64,000 nt of DNA from UBA4459 sp963776205 (GTDB taxonomy: Bacteria; Bacteroidota; Bacteroidia; Bacteroidales; F082): NCBI GenBank assembly GCA_963776205.1, contig CAVZLR010000001.1, positions 434,001 to 498,000 on the forward strand, in the 5' to 3' direction. Shown in pieces: positions 34,041 to 41,937 of the stretch (the first letter of the stretch is position 1; the number at the start of each line of letters is the position of its first letter). Below the pieces are notes generated by a model. It was not told the DNA's origin, did no database searches, and saw nothing but the letters and a program-made list of their open reading frames with translations. Position numbers and translations under genes: made by a program.

Positions 34041-35014
34041 ATGTAAAAATCTTCTATCTCCTGCAACAGCTGGTTCACTTCTGCAAGGGTTTCAAGTTGC
34101 ATCATTTTTTGCCTGAAAGGTTTGAAGTGCGGATATCCTTTAAAGTAATCAGACCAATGTTTTCTAAGTTCAATTACACCCCGCCTCTCACCCTTCCATT
34201 CACATGATTTGTTCAGTTGAATTTTACTGATTCTAATGCGCTCCTGTATTTCAGGTGCAGGAATAAGTTCTCCAGTTTCAAGGTATTGCTTTATTTCTTT
34301 AAAAATCCAGGGGTTTCCATAAACAGCGCGTGCCACCATAAGTCCATCAACACCATAAGTTTCTTTAAAGTTTTTTGCTGAAACAGGATCTACTACATCG
34401 CCATTTCCAAATACAGGAATTTGCATTCTGGGATTGTTTTTAACTTCCCCAATCAATGTCCAGTCAGCAGGTACCCGAGGGCGCTGTGTCCGGGTTCTGC
34501 CGTGTATGGTAATCGCTTTAATTCCCACATCCTGAACACGCTCTGCTATTTCAACTATATCCCTGTTTTCATCGTCATAACCCAGACGGGTTTTAATCGT
34601 TACCGGCAACTTTACTGCTTTTACCACAGCTTCAGTCATTCTGACCATTTTTGGTATGTCGTTCAATATGCCTGAACCGGCACCTTTGGATACTACTTTC
34701 CTTACCGGACAACCGTAATTTATATCAATCAAATCTGGATTGGCGCGTTCAGCATACTGTGCTGCTTTTACCATCGAGTCAATATCGTGGCCAAATATTT
34801 GAATTCCGATAGGTCTTTCAAATTCTTCAAAATCAAGTTTTTTAACGCTTTTATCTGCATCTCTGATGAGTCCTTCTGAAGAAATAAATTCGGTATACAT
34901 CATATCTGCCCCGAAAAGTTTACAAACATACCTGAAGGGCGGATCAGTAACATCCTCCATAGGTGCGAGTAAAATGGGAAATTCACCCAATTCTATTTGA
35001 TCAATTTTTACCAA
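34037..35014 (-). CDS. dusB: tRNA-dihydrouridine synthase B
   Basis: A 325-residue FMN-dependent tRNA-dihydrouridine synthase. N-terminal LLAPMEDVTDPPFR, catalytic Cys in DINYGCPVRKVVSKGAGSG, FMN phosphate-binding VFGNGDV and GVDGLMVARAVYGNPW. These are DusB/NifR3-type features. It modifies the D-loop of tRNAs. Convergent with the HAD gene (4-base overlap) and divergent from the CPBP protease gene. Confidence 0.93.
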   Translation of the reverse strand: MVKIDQIELGEFPILLAPMEDVTDPPFRYVCKLFGADMMYTEFISSEGLIRDADKSVKKLDFEEFERPIGIQIFGHDIDSMVKAAQYAERANPDLIDINYGCPVRKVVSKGAGSGILNDIPKMVRMTEAVVKAVKLPVTIKTRLGYDDENRDIVEIAERVQDVGIKAITIHGRTRTQRPRVPADWTLIGEVKNNPRMQIPVFGNGDVVDPVSAKNFKETYGVDGLMVARAVYGNPWIFKEIKQYLETGELIPAPEIQERIRISKIQLNKSCEWKGERRGVIELRKHWSDYFKGYPHFKPFRQKMMQLETLAEVNQLLQEIEDFYI

Positions 35015-35046
35015 CTTGTTTTTTCGATGAAAGGATGCAAAAATAC

Positions 35047-35054
35047 TACATTTG
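35047..35054 (+). promoter_or_regulatory. TAnnTTTG promoter box of the CPBP protease gene
   Basis: TACATTTG lies 25 bases before ATG 35080 and would fall inside a longer reading of the gene, supporting that start. Confidence 0.5.
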
Positions 35055-35079
35055 CAATATATTCAAAAAAAGCTGGTGG

Positions 35080-36003
35080 ATGGCGCGAATAGCATTTCTT
35101 GAAAATATTTCAATTGCAGGAAAGATTATGTTACTCCTTGGATTGATACTGCTTTGCACCCTACTAACTGCTTTTAGCGGATTAGTGATTGGAAAATTAT
35201 TCTTAGGAGTGGATATAGCTACTCTTGGCAGTTATATTTCAGAACCCAAAACTGACAATGCGATCTTGTTTATAAAATTCTATCAGTTTCTTAATCAATT
35301 AGGCGCATTTATACTACCTGTTTTACTGTTTAGCTATCTTACTAGCCATGCACCAGTATCATATTTAAAGCTCAATGAAAAACCAAAAACGATTGTTATA
35401 TCGGTATCTTTTTTAATCATTTTTTCCATACTGCCTTTTTTAAATTACCTTGAAGCTATTAACCAAAGTATGGTGCTGCCTGCATTCATGAGCAATGTAG
35501 AGGAATGGATCATTGATAAAGAAGAAAAAGCTGCTTATCTTACCGAGGTTATTATTCAAACCAATAATTTGCCGGGATTGCTTTTAAACTTGCTGGTTGT
35601 TGCGCTAATTCCTGCTATTGGAGAAGAGTTGCTTTTCAGGGGTGTGCTGTTAAAACTGCTAAAAGACATTACTAAAAATGCCCATTGGGCCGTAATTATT
35701 TCTGCTATCTTATTCAGTGCTTTTCATTTACAGTTTTATGGATTTCTGCCCAGATTTACATTGGGCCTGGTGTTGGGCTATTTGTTTATCATTACCGGCA
35801 ATTTGTGGGTTCCTGTTTTTATCCACTTCATTAACAATGCTGCTGCAGTTATCGTTTTTAACCTGCACGCAAACGGGTATATCAATATTTCAATGGAAGA
35901 TTTCGGTGCTGCAGATAATCCGGTTTATATAATAGGGAGTTTTCTGTTAACCTTGTGGTTTATTTCTATTATTTACAAGAAAGAACGGTTTTCATTTCAA
36001 TAA
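35080..36003 (+). CDS. CPBP-family intramembrane metalloprotease
   Basis: A 307-residue protein with about eight transmembrane helices and the CPBP (CAAX-protease/bacteriocin-processing) motifs: EELLFRG with the paired glutamates, FSAFHLQFYG and the HFINNAAAV helix with His and Asn. The family cleaves substrates inside the membrane or acts as an immunity or chaperone factor; the substrate here is unknown. I use ATG 35080 (MARIAFLENISIAGK) rather than upstream ATGs, which precede the promoter box. A shared bidirectional terminator separates it from the convergent ExbD operon. Confidence 0.85.
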   Translation: MARIAFLENISIAGKIMLLLGLILLCTLLTAFSGLVIGKLFLGVDIATLGSYISEPKTDNAILFIKFYQFLNQLGAFILPVLLFSYLTSHAPVSYLKLNEKPKTIVISVSFLIIFSILPFLNYLEAINQSMVLPAFMSNVEEWIIDKEEKAAYLTEVIIQTNNLPGLLLNLLVVALIPAIGEELLFRGVLLKLLKDITKNAHWAVIISAILFSAFHLQFYGFLPRFTLGLVLGYLFIITGNLWVPVFIHFINNAAAVIVFNLHANGYINISMEDFGAADNPVYIIGSFLLTLWFISIIYKKERFSFQ

Positions 36004-36005
36004 AA

Positions 36006-36032
36006 AAAGGGCTCCTGATAAAGAAGCCCTTT
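36006..36032. terminator. Bidirectional terminator between CPBP gene and ExbD operon
   Basis: AAAGGGCT at 36006-36013 pairs with AGCCCTTT at 36025-36032, flanked by an A run on the left and a T-rich stretch on the right, so it works for both converging transcripts. Confidence 0.75.
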
Positions 36033-36051
36033 ACTTTTTATTGAAATCTAT

Positions 36052-36522
36052 CTATCGATTTCTTTCAACCTTTTTTCTTGTAGAGTAATTGATTTTAAAT
36101 GCTCCTGACTTACGCAATTCCTGCTTTACGTCTGTTACAATTCCCATTTTTGTACTTCCATCCACTTTCAATGAAGTAGTAAGGAATTTACGGTCAGCTT
36201 CATCCCTTGACTCTCTCTCTTTAGCTATAAACTCAGGAATATCGTCAACATCTGAAAAAACATCGTTTAACTGAATCCTTGAATTGGTACCAAAAAGTTT
36301 GGTGTTTTTTGGTTCGCCAATATAAATAAAGCTTACCAGGGATTTCTTTTCCAGTTTCTGAATTTCAGTTGCTTCCGGCATCTGTTGTTTTACACGGACA
36401 GTTACCTCCCGCATGGTTGTGGATACCATAAAAAAGAATAACAACATGAATATGATATCCGGCAGCGACGATGTATTAATCGCAGCACCACCTTTTCCTT
36501 TTTTTGTTTTAAACCTTGCCAT
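36052..36522 (-). CDS. exbD: ExbD/TolR-family biopolymer transport protein (second copy)
   Basis: A 156-residue inner-membrane protein: short basic N-terminus, one transmembrane helix with the essential Asp (LPDIIFMLLFFFMVST) and a periplasmic domain. It is part of the proton-driven ExbB/ExbD motor that energises TonB. It follows the first exbD by one base. Two different ExbD proteins after one ExbB is common in Bacteroidota. No tonB gene is in the window. Confidence 0.9.
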   Translation of the reverse strand: MARFKTKKGKGGAAINTSSLPDIIFMLLFFFMVSTTMREVTVRVKQQMPEATEIQKLEKKSLVSFIYIGEPKNTKLFGTNSRIQLNDVFSDVDDIPEFIAKERESRDEADRKFLTTSLKVDGSTKMGIVTDVKQELRKSGAFKINYSTRKKVERNR

Positions 36523-36523
36523 A

Positions 36524-37105
36524 TTAAGATCCTCCTCCTATATCTTCAGGTTCTGCTTCTGAAATACGAACCGGCACTAAAGCATTAACAATATCAATTT
36601 TAGTTTCATCAACCAGTTGAGAATACTTTACACCGAAAAGTTCAACTGACTTTTCGTCTTTCATTTCATTAAACGCACGTGCAAGTTCATTCTGAACCAT
36701 GATATACATCTCATAGGACGTACCCCTGTCGTTCTTTAACGAAATGACACCTTTTGATGATGGAACTTCCCTACCGAGCTCTTCAACAAACCTTGGGGCC
36801 ACTTCAGGGTAATCCGGATTATCAGGATGCAATGCCATAAAGTCTTTTGCTTTATCTTTTAACTGTCTTACATCGCCCCTTTTTCCATCAACCATAAGCA
36901 TATCCTGATTATTAACGAGGATTTTGAGAACATTACGTTCTTTAACATCCACATCTTCATCAGGGTTTTCAACAGGTGGAGGCAGCTTCCTGGTAATACC
37001 TGTATCTACGTCCATTGTAGTTGTTACAAGGAAGAAGATGAGCAGGAGGAAGGCAATATCAGCCATCGACCCGGCATTTATTTCTGGTGCTGCTCTTCTA
37101 GCCAT
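36524..37105 (-). CDS. exbD: ExbD/TolR-family biopolymer transport protein (first copy)
   Basis: A 193-residue ExbD homologue, longer than the neighbouring one. The transmembrane segment is MADIAFLLLIFFLVTTTMD, with the conserved Asp, and the periplasmic domain contains GISLKNDRGTSYEMY-like TolR fold sequence. It probably assembles with the ExbB-like protein encoded two genes upstream. The C-terminus is Pro/Glu/Gly-rich (EAEPEDIGGGS). Confidence 0.9.
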   Translation of the reverse strand: MARRAAPEINAGSMADIAFLLLIFFLVTTTMDVDTGITRKLPPPVENPDEDVDVKERNVLKILVNNQDMLMVDGKRGDVRQLKDKAKDFMALHPDNPDYPEVAPRFVEELGREVPSSKGVISLKNDRGTSYEMYIMVQNELARAFNEMKDEKSVELFGVKYSQLVDETKIDIVNALVPVRISEAEPEDIGGGS

Positions 37106-37112
37106 AATTATA

Positions 37113-37574
37113 TTATTTAAATATTCTTACTACTGACGAGTAAAGAAGAGCAAGTACGGCCAGGCCAAAAGCTATGTATGTAGTGTAAAGCCCTACGCCT
37201 ACCCTTTTTGAACCCGCTTCTGTTAATTCATATTTAACGGACTGCACTTCTGTTACTGTATTGTCAGCTAACATATAAGCAATAACTACGATAACCGCAG
37301 CCACTCCGAGGCTTATAAGTAGCATTCCCAGGTTTTTCGGATTGATAATAAACCCGTAAATCGGAGAAATAACTGTTACAATAATGGTAAGTGCCAGTAA
37401 AATACCTCCCCAATATAGAAACTCGATCAGGTACTGATTGTTTAAATCGTCTAAAAGCACTGTGAGGGCTCTTCCTGAATCGTAAAACAGGTAGAACACG
37501 ACACCTGAAATCACAGAAAGTGCCAGTAGAAGATACAAGACCCACCTTGATATGTTGGCAATATTATCTTTCAT
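37113..37574 (-). CDS. Small four-helix membrane protein of the ExbB/ExbD cluster
   Basis: A 153-residue protein with four predicted transmembrane helices (about residues 11-30, 45-70, 82-102 and 130-148) and no recognised catalytic motif. It sits between exbB (6 bases) and exbD (7 bases) in the same orientation, so it is cotranscribed and may be an accessory subunit of the motor. In related Bacteroidota a similar hypothetical protein sits in the same place, as I recall. Confidence 0.75.
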   Translation of the reverse strand: MKDNIANISRWVLYLLLALSVISGVVFYLFYDSGRALTVLLDDLNNQYLIEFLYWGGILLALTIIVTVISPIYGFIINPKNLGMLLISLGVAAVIVVIAYMLADNTVTEVQSVKYELTEAGSKRVGVGLYTTYIAFGLAVLALLYSSVVRIFK

Positions 37575-37580
37575 GATTTC

Positions 37581-38393
37581 TTATTTTTTTGCATATTTAG
37601 CTAAAATGTCGATGAAAGCAATTGAACTGTCTTCCATGTCGTTCACCAGGCTCTCAATTTTTGAGATAATGAAATTGTAAAATATCTGCAATATAATAGC
37701 AACGATCAAACCAAAAACTGTGGTCAACAACGCTACTTTAATACCGTCAGCAACAACGGTAGGTGAAATGTCACCAGCTGCAGCAATATCGTCAAAAGCT
37801 TTGATCATACCGATAACGGTACCCATAAACCCAAGCATAGGTGCTAAGGCGATGAATAACGAAATCCAGCTTACACCGCTTTCAAGCCTTCCGGTTACAA
37901 CACTGCCATAAGCAATAATAGCTTTTTCAACTTCAGCCATACCATCATCATAACGATTTAAACCTTCACTGAAAATACTTGCAACGGGACCCCGTGTACC
38001 ACGCACAACGTCCTTTGCTTCACTAACTCCGCCTGAGTCAAGCGCTGATTCAACATTTTTTAATAATTTCTTTGTGTTTACTGAGGCCATACTCAAATAA
38101 AGAATACGCTCAATACTGATGGCGAGACCAAAAATCAATGCCAACAATACGATACCCATAAATCCGGGACCACCTTCAATAAACTTTTCCTTTAAAATTT
38201 GGTGGAAAGTTTGGGGGGCCTCTGGCTCCTCTGCTACGAGCTCTGCTACTTCAACTGCTACATCCTCAACAACTTCCGTTGTATCAGCAGCTTCAGTTTG
38301 TAAAGCTTCATCACCTTCCTGTGCATAAACATTAACAGATAACGCAAAGGTTATCAATGCGATAATTGAAAAAAACGCGATTAATTTTTTCAT
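37581..38393 (-). CDS. exbB: ExbB/TolQ/MotA-family proton channel protein
   Basis: A 270-residue protein with a cleavable-looking signal (MKKLIAFFSIIALITFALS, then VYAQ), a periplasmic acidic Val/Ala/Glu-rich linker (EVVEDVAVEVAELVAEEPEA) and the three-helix ExbB/TolQ core (GFMGIVLLALIFGLAISIER, LAPMLGFMGTVIGMIKAF, VALLTTVFGLIVAI). Start ATG 38393 is preferred because a TAnnTTTG box at 38439-38446 and an N-terminal signal fit it; the longer open frame starts inside that box region. It heads the four-gene motor operon. Confidence 0.9.
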   Translation of the reverse strand: MKKLIAFFSIIALITFALSVNVYAQEGDEALQTEAADTTEVVEDVAVEVAELVAEEPEAPQTFHQILKEKFIEGGPGFMGIVLLALIFGLAISIERILYLSMASVNTKKLLKNVESALDSGGVSEAKDVVRGTRGPVASIFSEGLNRYDDGMAEVEKAIIAYGSVVTGRLESGVSWISLFIALAPMLGFMGTVIGMIKAFDDIAAAGDISPTVVADGIKVALLTTVFGLIVAIILQIFYNFIISKIESLVNDMEDSSIAFIDILAKYAKK

Positions 38394-38438
38394 GATTTTG
38401 AAAATTGATTTCCAATAAAAAGTAAATTTAAGAACTGA

Positions 38439-38446
38439 CAAAGTTA
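38439..38446 (-). promoter_or_regulatory. TAnnTTTG promoter box of the ExbB/ExbD operon
   Basis: TAACTTTG on the minus strand, 46 bases before ATG 38393. The -33 element is not clear. Confidence 0.45.
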
Positions 38447-38493
38447 AAAATTAATTTGATTTATTGATAATCAAATTTTAATTCTTTGCCATG

Positions 38494-38581
38494 CGGAGAG
38501 AGCGGGATTCGAACCCGCGATACCCTTTTGGGGTATACACGCTTTCCAGGCGTGCCTCTTCAGCCACTCGAGCACCTCTCC
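38494..38581 (-). tRNA. tRNA-Ser (GGA anticodon)
   Basis: 88 bases with a class II cloverleaf: acceptor GGAGAGG/TCTCTCC, anticodon stem CACGC/GCGTG with loop CTGGAAA (anticodon GGA), a long variable arm (ATACCCC/GGGGTAT type hairpin around AAAA), T-arm GCGGG/CCCGC and discriminator G. It reads UCC/UCU serine codons. Encoded 3 bases after the stop of a GIY-YIG remnant. Confidence 0.95.
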
Positions 38582-38584
38582 TTA

Positions 38585-38725
38585 TTATATTATGTTTTTG
38601 TTCTTCAAATACTTATATCCGTCAATTGATTTAAAGAACCTTTCTCTTTGTACTGCTTCTGAGAGTGTTTCAAACTCTTCAGAATAATGAAGAACCCATA
38701 CTTTTAAGAACTTTTTTTGCCTTCT
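38585..38725 (-). pseudogene. GIY-YIG endonuclease remnant (C-terminal half) next to tRNA-Ser
   Basis: Minus-strand frame ending at TAA 38585-38587 encodes 46 residues including KKFLKVWVLHYSEEFETL, then SEAVQRERFFKSIDGYKYL. The E-E-F-E-T-x-S-E-A-x-x-R-E pattern, with a following K-S and G-x-x-Y-L, is the C-terminal half of small stand-alone GIY-YIG nucleases, which in Bacteroidota often lie next to tRNA genes. The N-terminal GIY...YIG half is absent; the frame instead runs upstream into a degenerate tRNA-Ser. It is very unlikely to be functional. Confidence 0.6.
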
Positions 38726-38736
38726 TAGCGGGATTC

Positions 38737-38758
38737 TCCCGAAGGGACTCCTGCGGAG
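38737..38758. repeat. 22-nt double-hairpin micro-element B
   Basis: Plus strand: TCCC-GAA-GGGA followed directly by CTCC-TGC-GGAG, two 4-bp stems with 3-base loops. It shares the layout and first hairpin with element A, while the second hairpin differs at both arms but stays paired. Confidence 0.8.
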
Positions 38759-38774
38759 CCAGGCCTGCCTCTTC

Positions 38775-38796
38775 TCCCAAAGGGATGCCTATGGCA
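38775..38796. repeat. 22-nt double-hairpin micro-element A
   Basis: Plus strand: TCCC-AAA-GGGA followed directly by TGCC-TAT-GGCA. It sits cleanly inside the D-arm region of the degenerate tRNA-Ser; removing it restores the tRNA sequence exactly. Confidence 0.8.
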
Positions 38797-38928
38797 AGCC
38801 ACTCGAGCACCTCTCCAAGTTAAAAAGCAAGAGGCCAAAAGTATAAAATTCTTGTAAATGCCTGCCATTTAAAAGATTTTAGAACCTATTTAAATAACGA
38901 AATTATTCTGTGAAAATTTCATCGGTAT

Positions 38929-39954
38929 TTATTCCATCTCGCCACGTAAAGGCTGTTGAATAAGCTGGGTGGTTTCTTTTAAGCTTAATTCTCTGCCCAA
39001 AATATACATGAGTTTTGTGATTGCAGCTTCGGTGGTAATGTCTTTCCCGCTAAGAATCCCTATCTCTTTTAAAGTCGCGCTTGTTTCGTATTTTCCCTGT
39101 TCAACTGAACCAGTGAGACACTGCGTAACATTTAAAACAATCAAACCTTTCTCGATAGCTGTTTTAAACGCATCAATAAACCACTGGCTTAAAGGAGCAT
39201 TACCGGTTCCGAATGATTCCAATACCATTGCCTGTAAACCAGTCATGTTCAAAATACTACTGACATATTCTTCCGTCAAACCTGGAAAAAGCTTTAACAC
39301 AGCAACATTTCTATTAAGTTTCGTGTGCGCTTTCAGATTTTTGAAATTTGGTTTCAGGATTTTTGATGTGTTGTATTTAATATATACGCCTACTTCAGCA
39401 AGCATAGGATAATTCGCAGATATGAAAGCGTTGAAATTTTCTGCGTTATATTTAACGGTCCTGTTACCTCTCATTAAACGGTTTTCAAAATAAACACATA
39501 CTTCTGGTACCAGTGGTGTGTTATCTTCTTTTGCCGCAGCAATTTCAATGGCTGTAATGAAATTTTCCCTTCCATCGGTTCTTAATTCACCAAGAGGAAG
39601 TTGTGAGCCCGTTAGTATTACAGGTTTATTCAGGTTTTCCAGCATAAAACTTAATGCTGAAGCTGTATAAGCCATAGTATCCGATCCATGGAGAATGACA
39701 AACCCGTCATAATCCTCATAATTAAGATTAATTATTTCAGCCATCATCACCCATTCATCAGGCCCAACACTGGATGAATCCAATAACGGATCAAAACAAT
39801 TGAAATCCAATTTATAACGGAATTTTCTAAGTGTTGGAATATGATCATACACTTTGTCAAAATTAAATGGCCGTAAAACATTCGTTTGTTCATCCCTTAT
39901 CATACCAATCGTTCCGCCGGTATAAATGATCAATATGGAAGTTTCTTCTGTCAT
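38929..39954 (-). CDS. ansA: Type I L-asparaginase
   Basis: A 341-residue cytoplasmic asparaginase converting asparagine to aspartate and ammonia. The first catalytic Thr is in IIYTGGTIGMI and the second in HGSDTMAYTASALSF; the length and absence of a signal peptide fit the AnsA type. Start ATG 39954 (MTEETSILIIYTGG) lies 7 bases after the tatD stop; a longer reading would overlap tatD. It forms an operon with tatD. A second, unrelated asparaginase (isoaspartyl peptidase type) is at 43.1 kb. Confidence 0.92.
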   Translation of the reverse strand: MTEETSILIIYTGGTIGMIRDEQTNVLRPFNFDKVYDHIPTLRKFRYKLDFNCFDPLLDSSSVGPDEWVMMAEIINLNYEDYDGFVILHGSDTMAYTASALSFMLENLNKPVILTGSQLPLGELRTDGRENFITAIEIAAAKEDNTPLVPEVCVYFENRLMRGNRTVKYNAENFNAFISANYPMLAEVGVYIKYNTSKILKPNFKNLKAHTKLNRNVAVLKLFPGLTEEYVSSILNMTGLQAMVLESFGTGNAPLSQWFIDAFKTAIEKGLIVLNVTQCLTGSVEQGKYETSATLKEIGILSGKDITTEAAITKLMYILGRELSLKETTQLIQQPLRGEME

Positions 39955-39961
39955 CTTTTCA

Positions 39962-40735
39962 TTAAATTTTAAGCTTAAAAACAGAGGCTGCATTGGCAGT
40001 TGTTATTTCAGCAACTTCTGCTAATGATACACCTTTTACCTCCGCCAGTTTTTCAGCAATATGTACCAGGTATTTACTTTCATTCCGCTTTCCTCTGAAA
40101 GGCACAGGCGAAAGAAAAGGGGCATCTGTCTCCAGCACCAGTGATTCCATGGGAATATCTTTTACCACCTCTGCCAGCCCCGCATTTTTAAAAGTAAGTA
40201 TGCCGCCAAGTCCCATTTTAAAACCCAGGTCCGCTATTTTTTTTGATTCATCCAAAGTTCCGGTAAAACAATGAAACACTCCTGTTAATGAACTTGTATT
40301 TTCTTCATTTACAATGCGATAAATTTCCTCGAAAGAGTCGCGCGTATGAATGGAAACCGGTAATTCATATTTTTTGGCTAACTGCAACTGTTTCCGAAAA
40401 GCTATTTTCTGCTGTTCCTCAAATGTTTTATCCCAATACAGGTCAATCCCAATTTCTCCAATGGCCACATATTTGGATGTCTGAAGTTCTTTTTCAATCA
40501 GTTCCAGTTCCTTTTCAAAATCAGCGTTCACCGAAGTAGGATGTAATCCCACCATTGACAGGCAATTGTCAGGATAGTATTCACTCAATCTTTTCTGATC
40601 TTTAAAACTCTCACTATCAATACGGGGTAACAGCATATATTTTACACCCGATTCAATGGCTGATTCAACTACTTCCCTCCAGTCCGTATCAAAATCATCC
40701 AGGTATAAATGTGTATGTGTATCCACTAAAATCAT
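39962..40735 (-). CDS. tatD: TatD-family metal-dependent DNase
   Basis: A 257-residue TIM-barrel hydrolase with the first metal-binding pair in VDTHTHLYLDDF, Glu in AIGEIGIDLYWDK, His in LPVSIHTRD and GVFHCFTG, and Asp in LVLETDAPFLSP. TatD-family proteins are 3'-5' exonucleases acting on DNA or RNA and may also act in quality control. Divergent from the LOG-family gene, with a short promoter region between. Confidence 0.93.
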   Translation of the reverse strand: MILVDTHTHLYLDDFDTDWREVVESAIESGVKYMLLPRIDSESFKDQKRLSEYYPDNCLSMVGLHPTSVNADFEKELELIEKELQTSKYVAIGEIGIDLYWDKTFEEQQKIAFRKQLQLAKKYELPVSIHTRDSFEEIYRIVNEENTSSLTGVFHCFTGTLDESKKIADLGFKMGLGGILTFKNAGLAEVVKDIPMESLVLETDAPFLSPVPFRGKRNESKYLVHIAEKLAEVKGVSLAEVAEITTANAASVFKLKI

Positions 40736-40750
40736 GTAGCAAAAATACGC

Positions 40751-40758
40751 TAATTTTG
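40751..40758 (+). promoter_or_regulatory. TAnnTTTG promoter box of the LOG-kinase-MFS operon
   Basis: TAATTTTG lies 21 bases before ATG 40780 and supports that start over an upstream one. Confidence 0.5.
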
Positions 40759-40779
40759 CAACGAAGAAATTTCAAGATC

Positions 40780-41376
40780 ATGCCTAGAATATGTGTTTTT
40801 TGTGGTTCAAGTATGGGTTACCGAAATGATTATAAATCATATGCTGAAAAACTTGGCTTGTATTTAGCTGACAATGGTTTCGGGCTTGTTTATGGCGGAG
40901 CTAATGTTGGATTGATGAAGGTAATTGCAAATACCATGTTATCGAAAGGTGCCGAAGTAATTGGCGTTATGCCACATCATCTTGTTAACAGGGAGGTAGC
41001 ACATGTGGATTTGACAAAAATGATCATCGTTGATACTATGGCCGAGCGTAAGGAGCAGATGGTAACACTTTCTGATGGTTTTATTGCACTTCCTGGTGGT
41101 TTCGGAACAATTGATGAACTTTCAGAAATACTTACTTATAACCAGCTTCGAATTAGTGATAAACCGCTTGGCTTTCTGAATGTATCAGGCTACTTTGATA
41201 ATTTATTGAAATTTTATAACCATGCGGTACAGGAAGGATTTGTGCGTGAAGAACACATGAACAACCTGATTATTTCAGAAGACATTCATGAATTAATGCA
41301 ACTCATGCACCAATACAAACCACTTACAATGGGGAAGTGGATTGAAGATATACTTGATGAAAGTAACCATTTATAA
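40780..41376 (+). CDS. LOG-family protein (cytokinin riboside 5'-monophosphate phosphoribohydrolase type)
   Basis: A 198-residue TIGR00730 protein with PGGFGTIDELSE (the PGGxGTxxE motif) and the N-terminal MPRICVFCGSSMGYRND. LOG proteins hydrolyse nucleoside 5'-monophosphates to base and ribose 5-phosphate; in bacteria they are often misannotated as lysine decarboxylases. ATG 40780 is chosen from the family N-terminus and the upstream promoter box. It begins an operon with a nucleotide kinase-like gene (9 bases) and an MFS transporter. Confidence 0.9.
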   Translation: MPRICVFCGSSMGYRNDYKSYAEKLGLYLADNGFGLVYGGANVGLMKVIANTMLSKGAEVIGVMPHHLVNREVAHVDLTKMIIVDTMAERKEQMVTLSDGFIALPGGFGTIDELSEILTYNQLRISDKPLGFLNVSGYFDNLLKFYNHAVQEGFVREEHMNNLIISEDIHELMQLMHQYKPLTMGKWIEDILDESNHL

Positions 41377-41385
41377 AAAACGATC

Positions 41386-41937
41386 ATGCTCGTAATTGGC
41401 GTAACAGGCACACTAGGTGCCGGAAAAGGAACCATTGTAGACTACCTGGTGAATGAACACGGGTTTAAGCATTATTCTGTCAGGCAGTATCTGCTAAATG
41501 AGATTGAAAAACAGGGTATGCCGGCTAACAGGGATAGCATGGTTATTGTTGCTAATGCTTTAAGGGCTGAATACACACCCCATTATATAGTATCTGAATT
41601 ATTCGACCAGGCCATTTACGAAGGTAAAGATGCAGTGATCGAAAGTATAAGAACCCCAGGAGAAGTGGACTTTTTGCGGCAGCAGGATCAATTTCTGCTT
41701 CTCGCTATTGATGCAGATCCCTATTTAAGGTATGAACGCATAAAAAGTCGGAAATCAGAAACAGACGATATTGATTTTGCCACATTTGTGGAGAACGAAA
41801 AGCGGGAAATGACCGCATCGGATCCCAACAAGCAAAATCTGCAGAAATGCATTCAAATGGCGGATATTAAATTCATGAATAACGGTACCATTAAAGAATT
41901 AATTTACCAGGTGGATGAAAAGCTATTCGGAGACTGA
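41386..41937 (+). CDS. P-loop nucleotide kinase-like protein
   Basis: A 183-residue P-loop protein with Walker A GVTGTLGAGKGT and a lid-type region with RKSETDDIDFATFVENEKRE. The fold resembles dephospho-CoA kinase and UPF0200-type kinases of archaea. With the LOG-family nucleotide hydrolase upstream, a role in nucleotide metabolism is plausible, but the substrate is unknown. Its end overlaps the MFS transporter start by 23 bases. Confidence 0.75.
   Translation: MLVIGVTGTLGAGKGTIVDYLVNEHGFKHYSVRQYLLNEIEKQGMPANRDSMVIVANALRAEYTPHYIVSELFDQAIYEGKDAVIESIRTPGEVDFLRQQDQFLLLAIDADPYLRYERIKSRKSETDDIDFATFVENEKREMTASDPNKQNLQKCIQMADIKFMNNGTIKELIYQVDEKLFGD

Larger units (their letters stand above)
38727..38816 (-). 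pseudogene. Degenerate tRNA-Ser with two micro-insertions
   Basis: On the plus strand, AGCCACTCGAGCACCTCTCC (38797-38816) is identical to the 5' part of the intact tRNA-Ser. CCAGGCCTGCCTCTTC (38759-38774) matches the next 16 bases with one change, and GCGGGATTC (38728-38736) matches the 3' T-arm. Between the first two blocks a 22-nt element is inserted with no loss of tRNA sequence; between the last two a related 22-nt element replaces 35 bases. The 3' acceptor is gone. It cannot form a tRNA. Confidence 0.85.
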
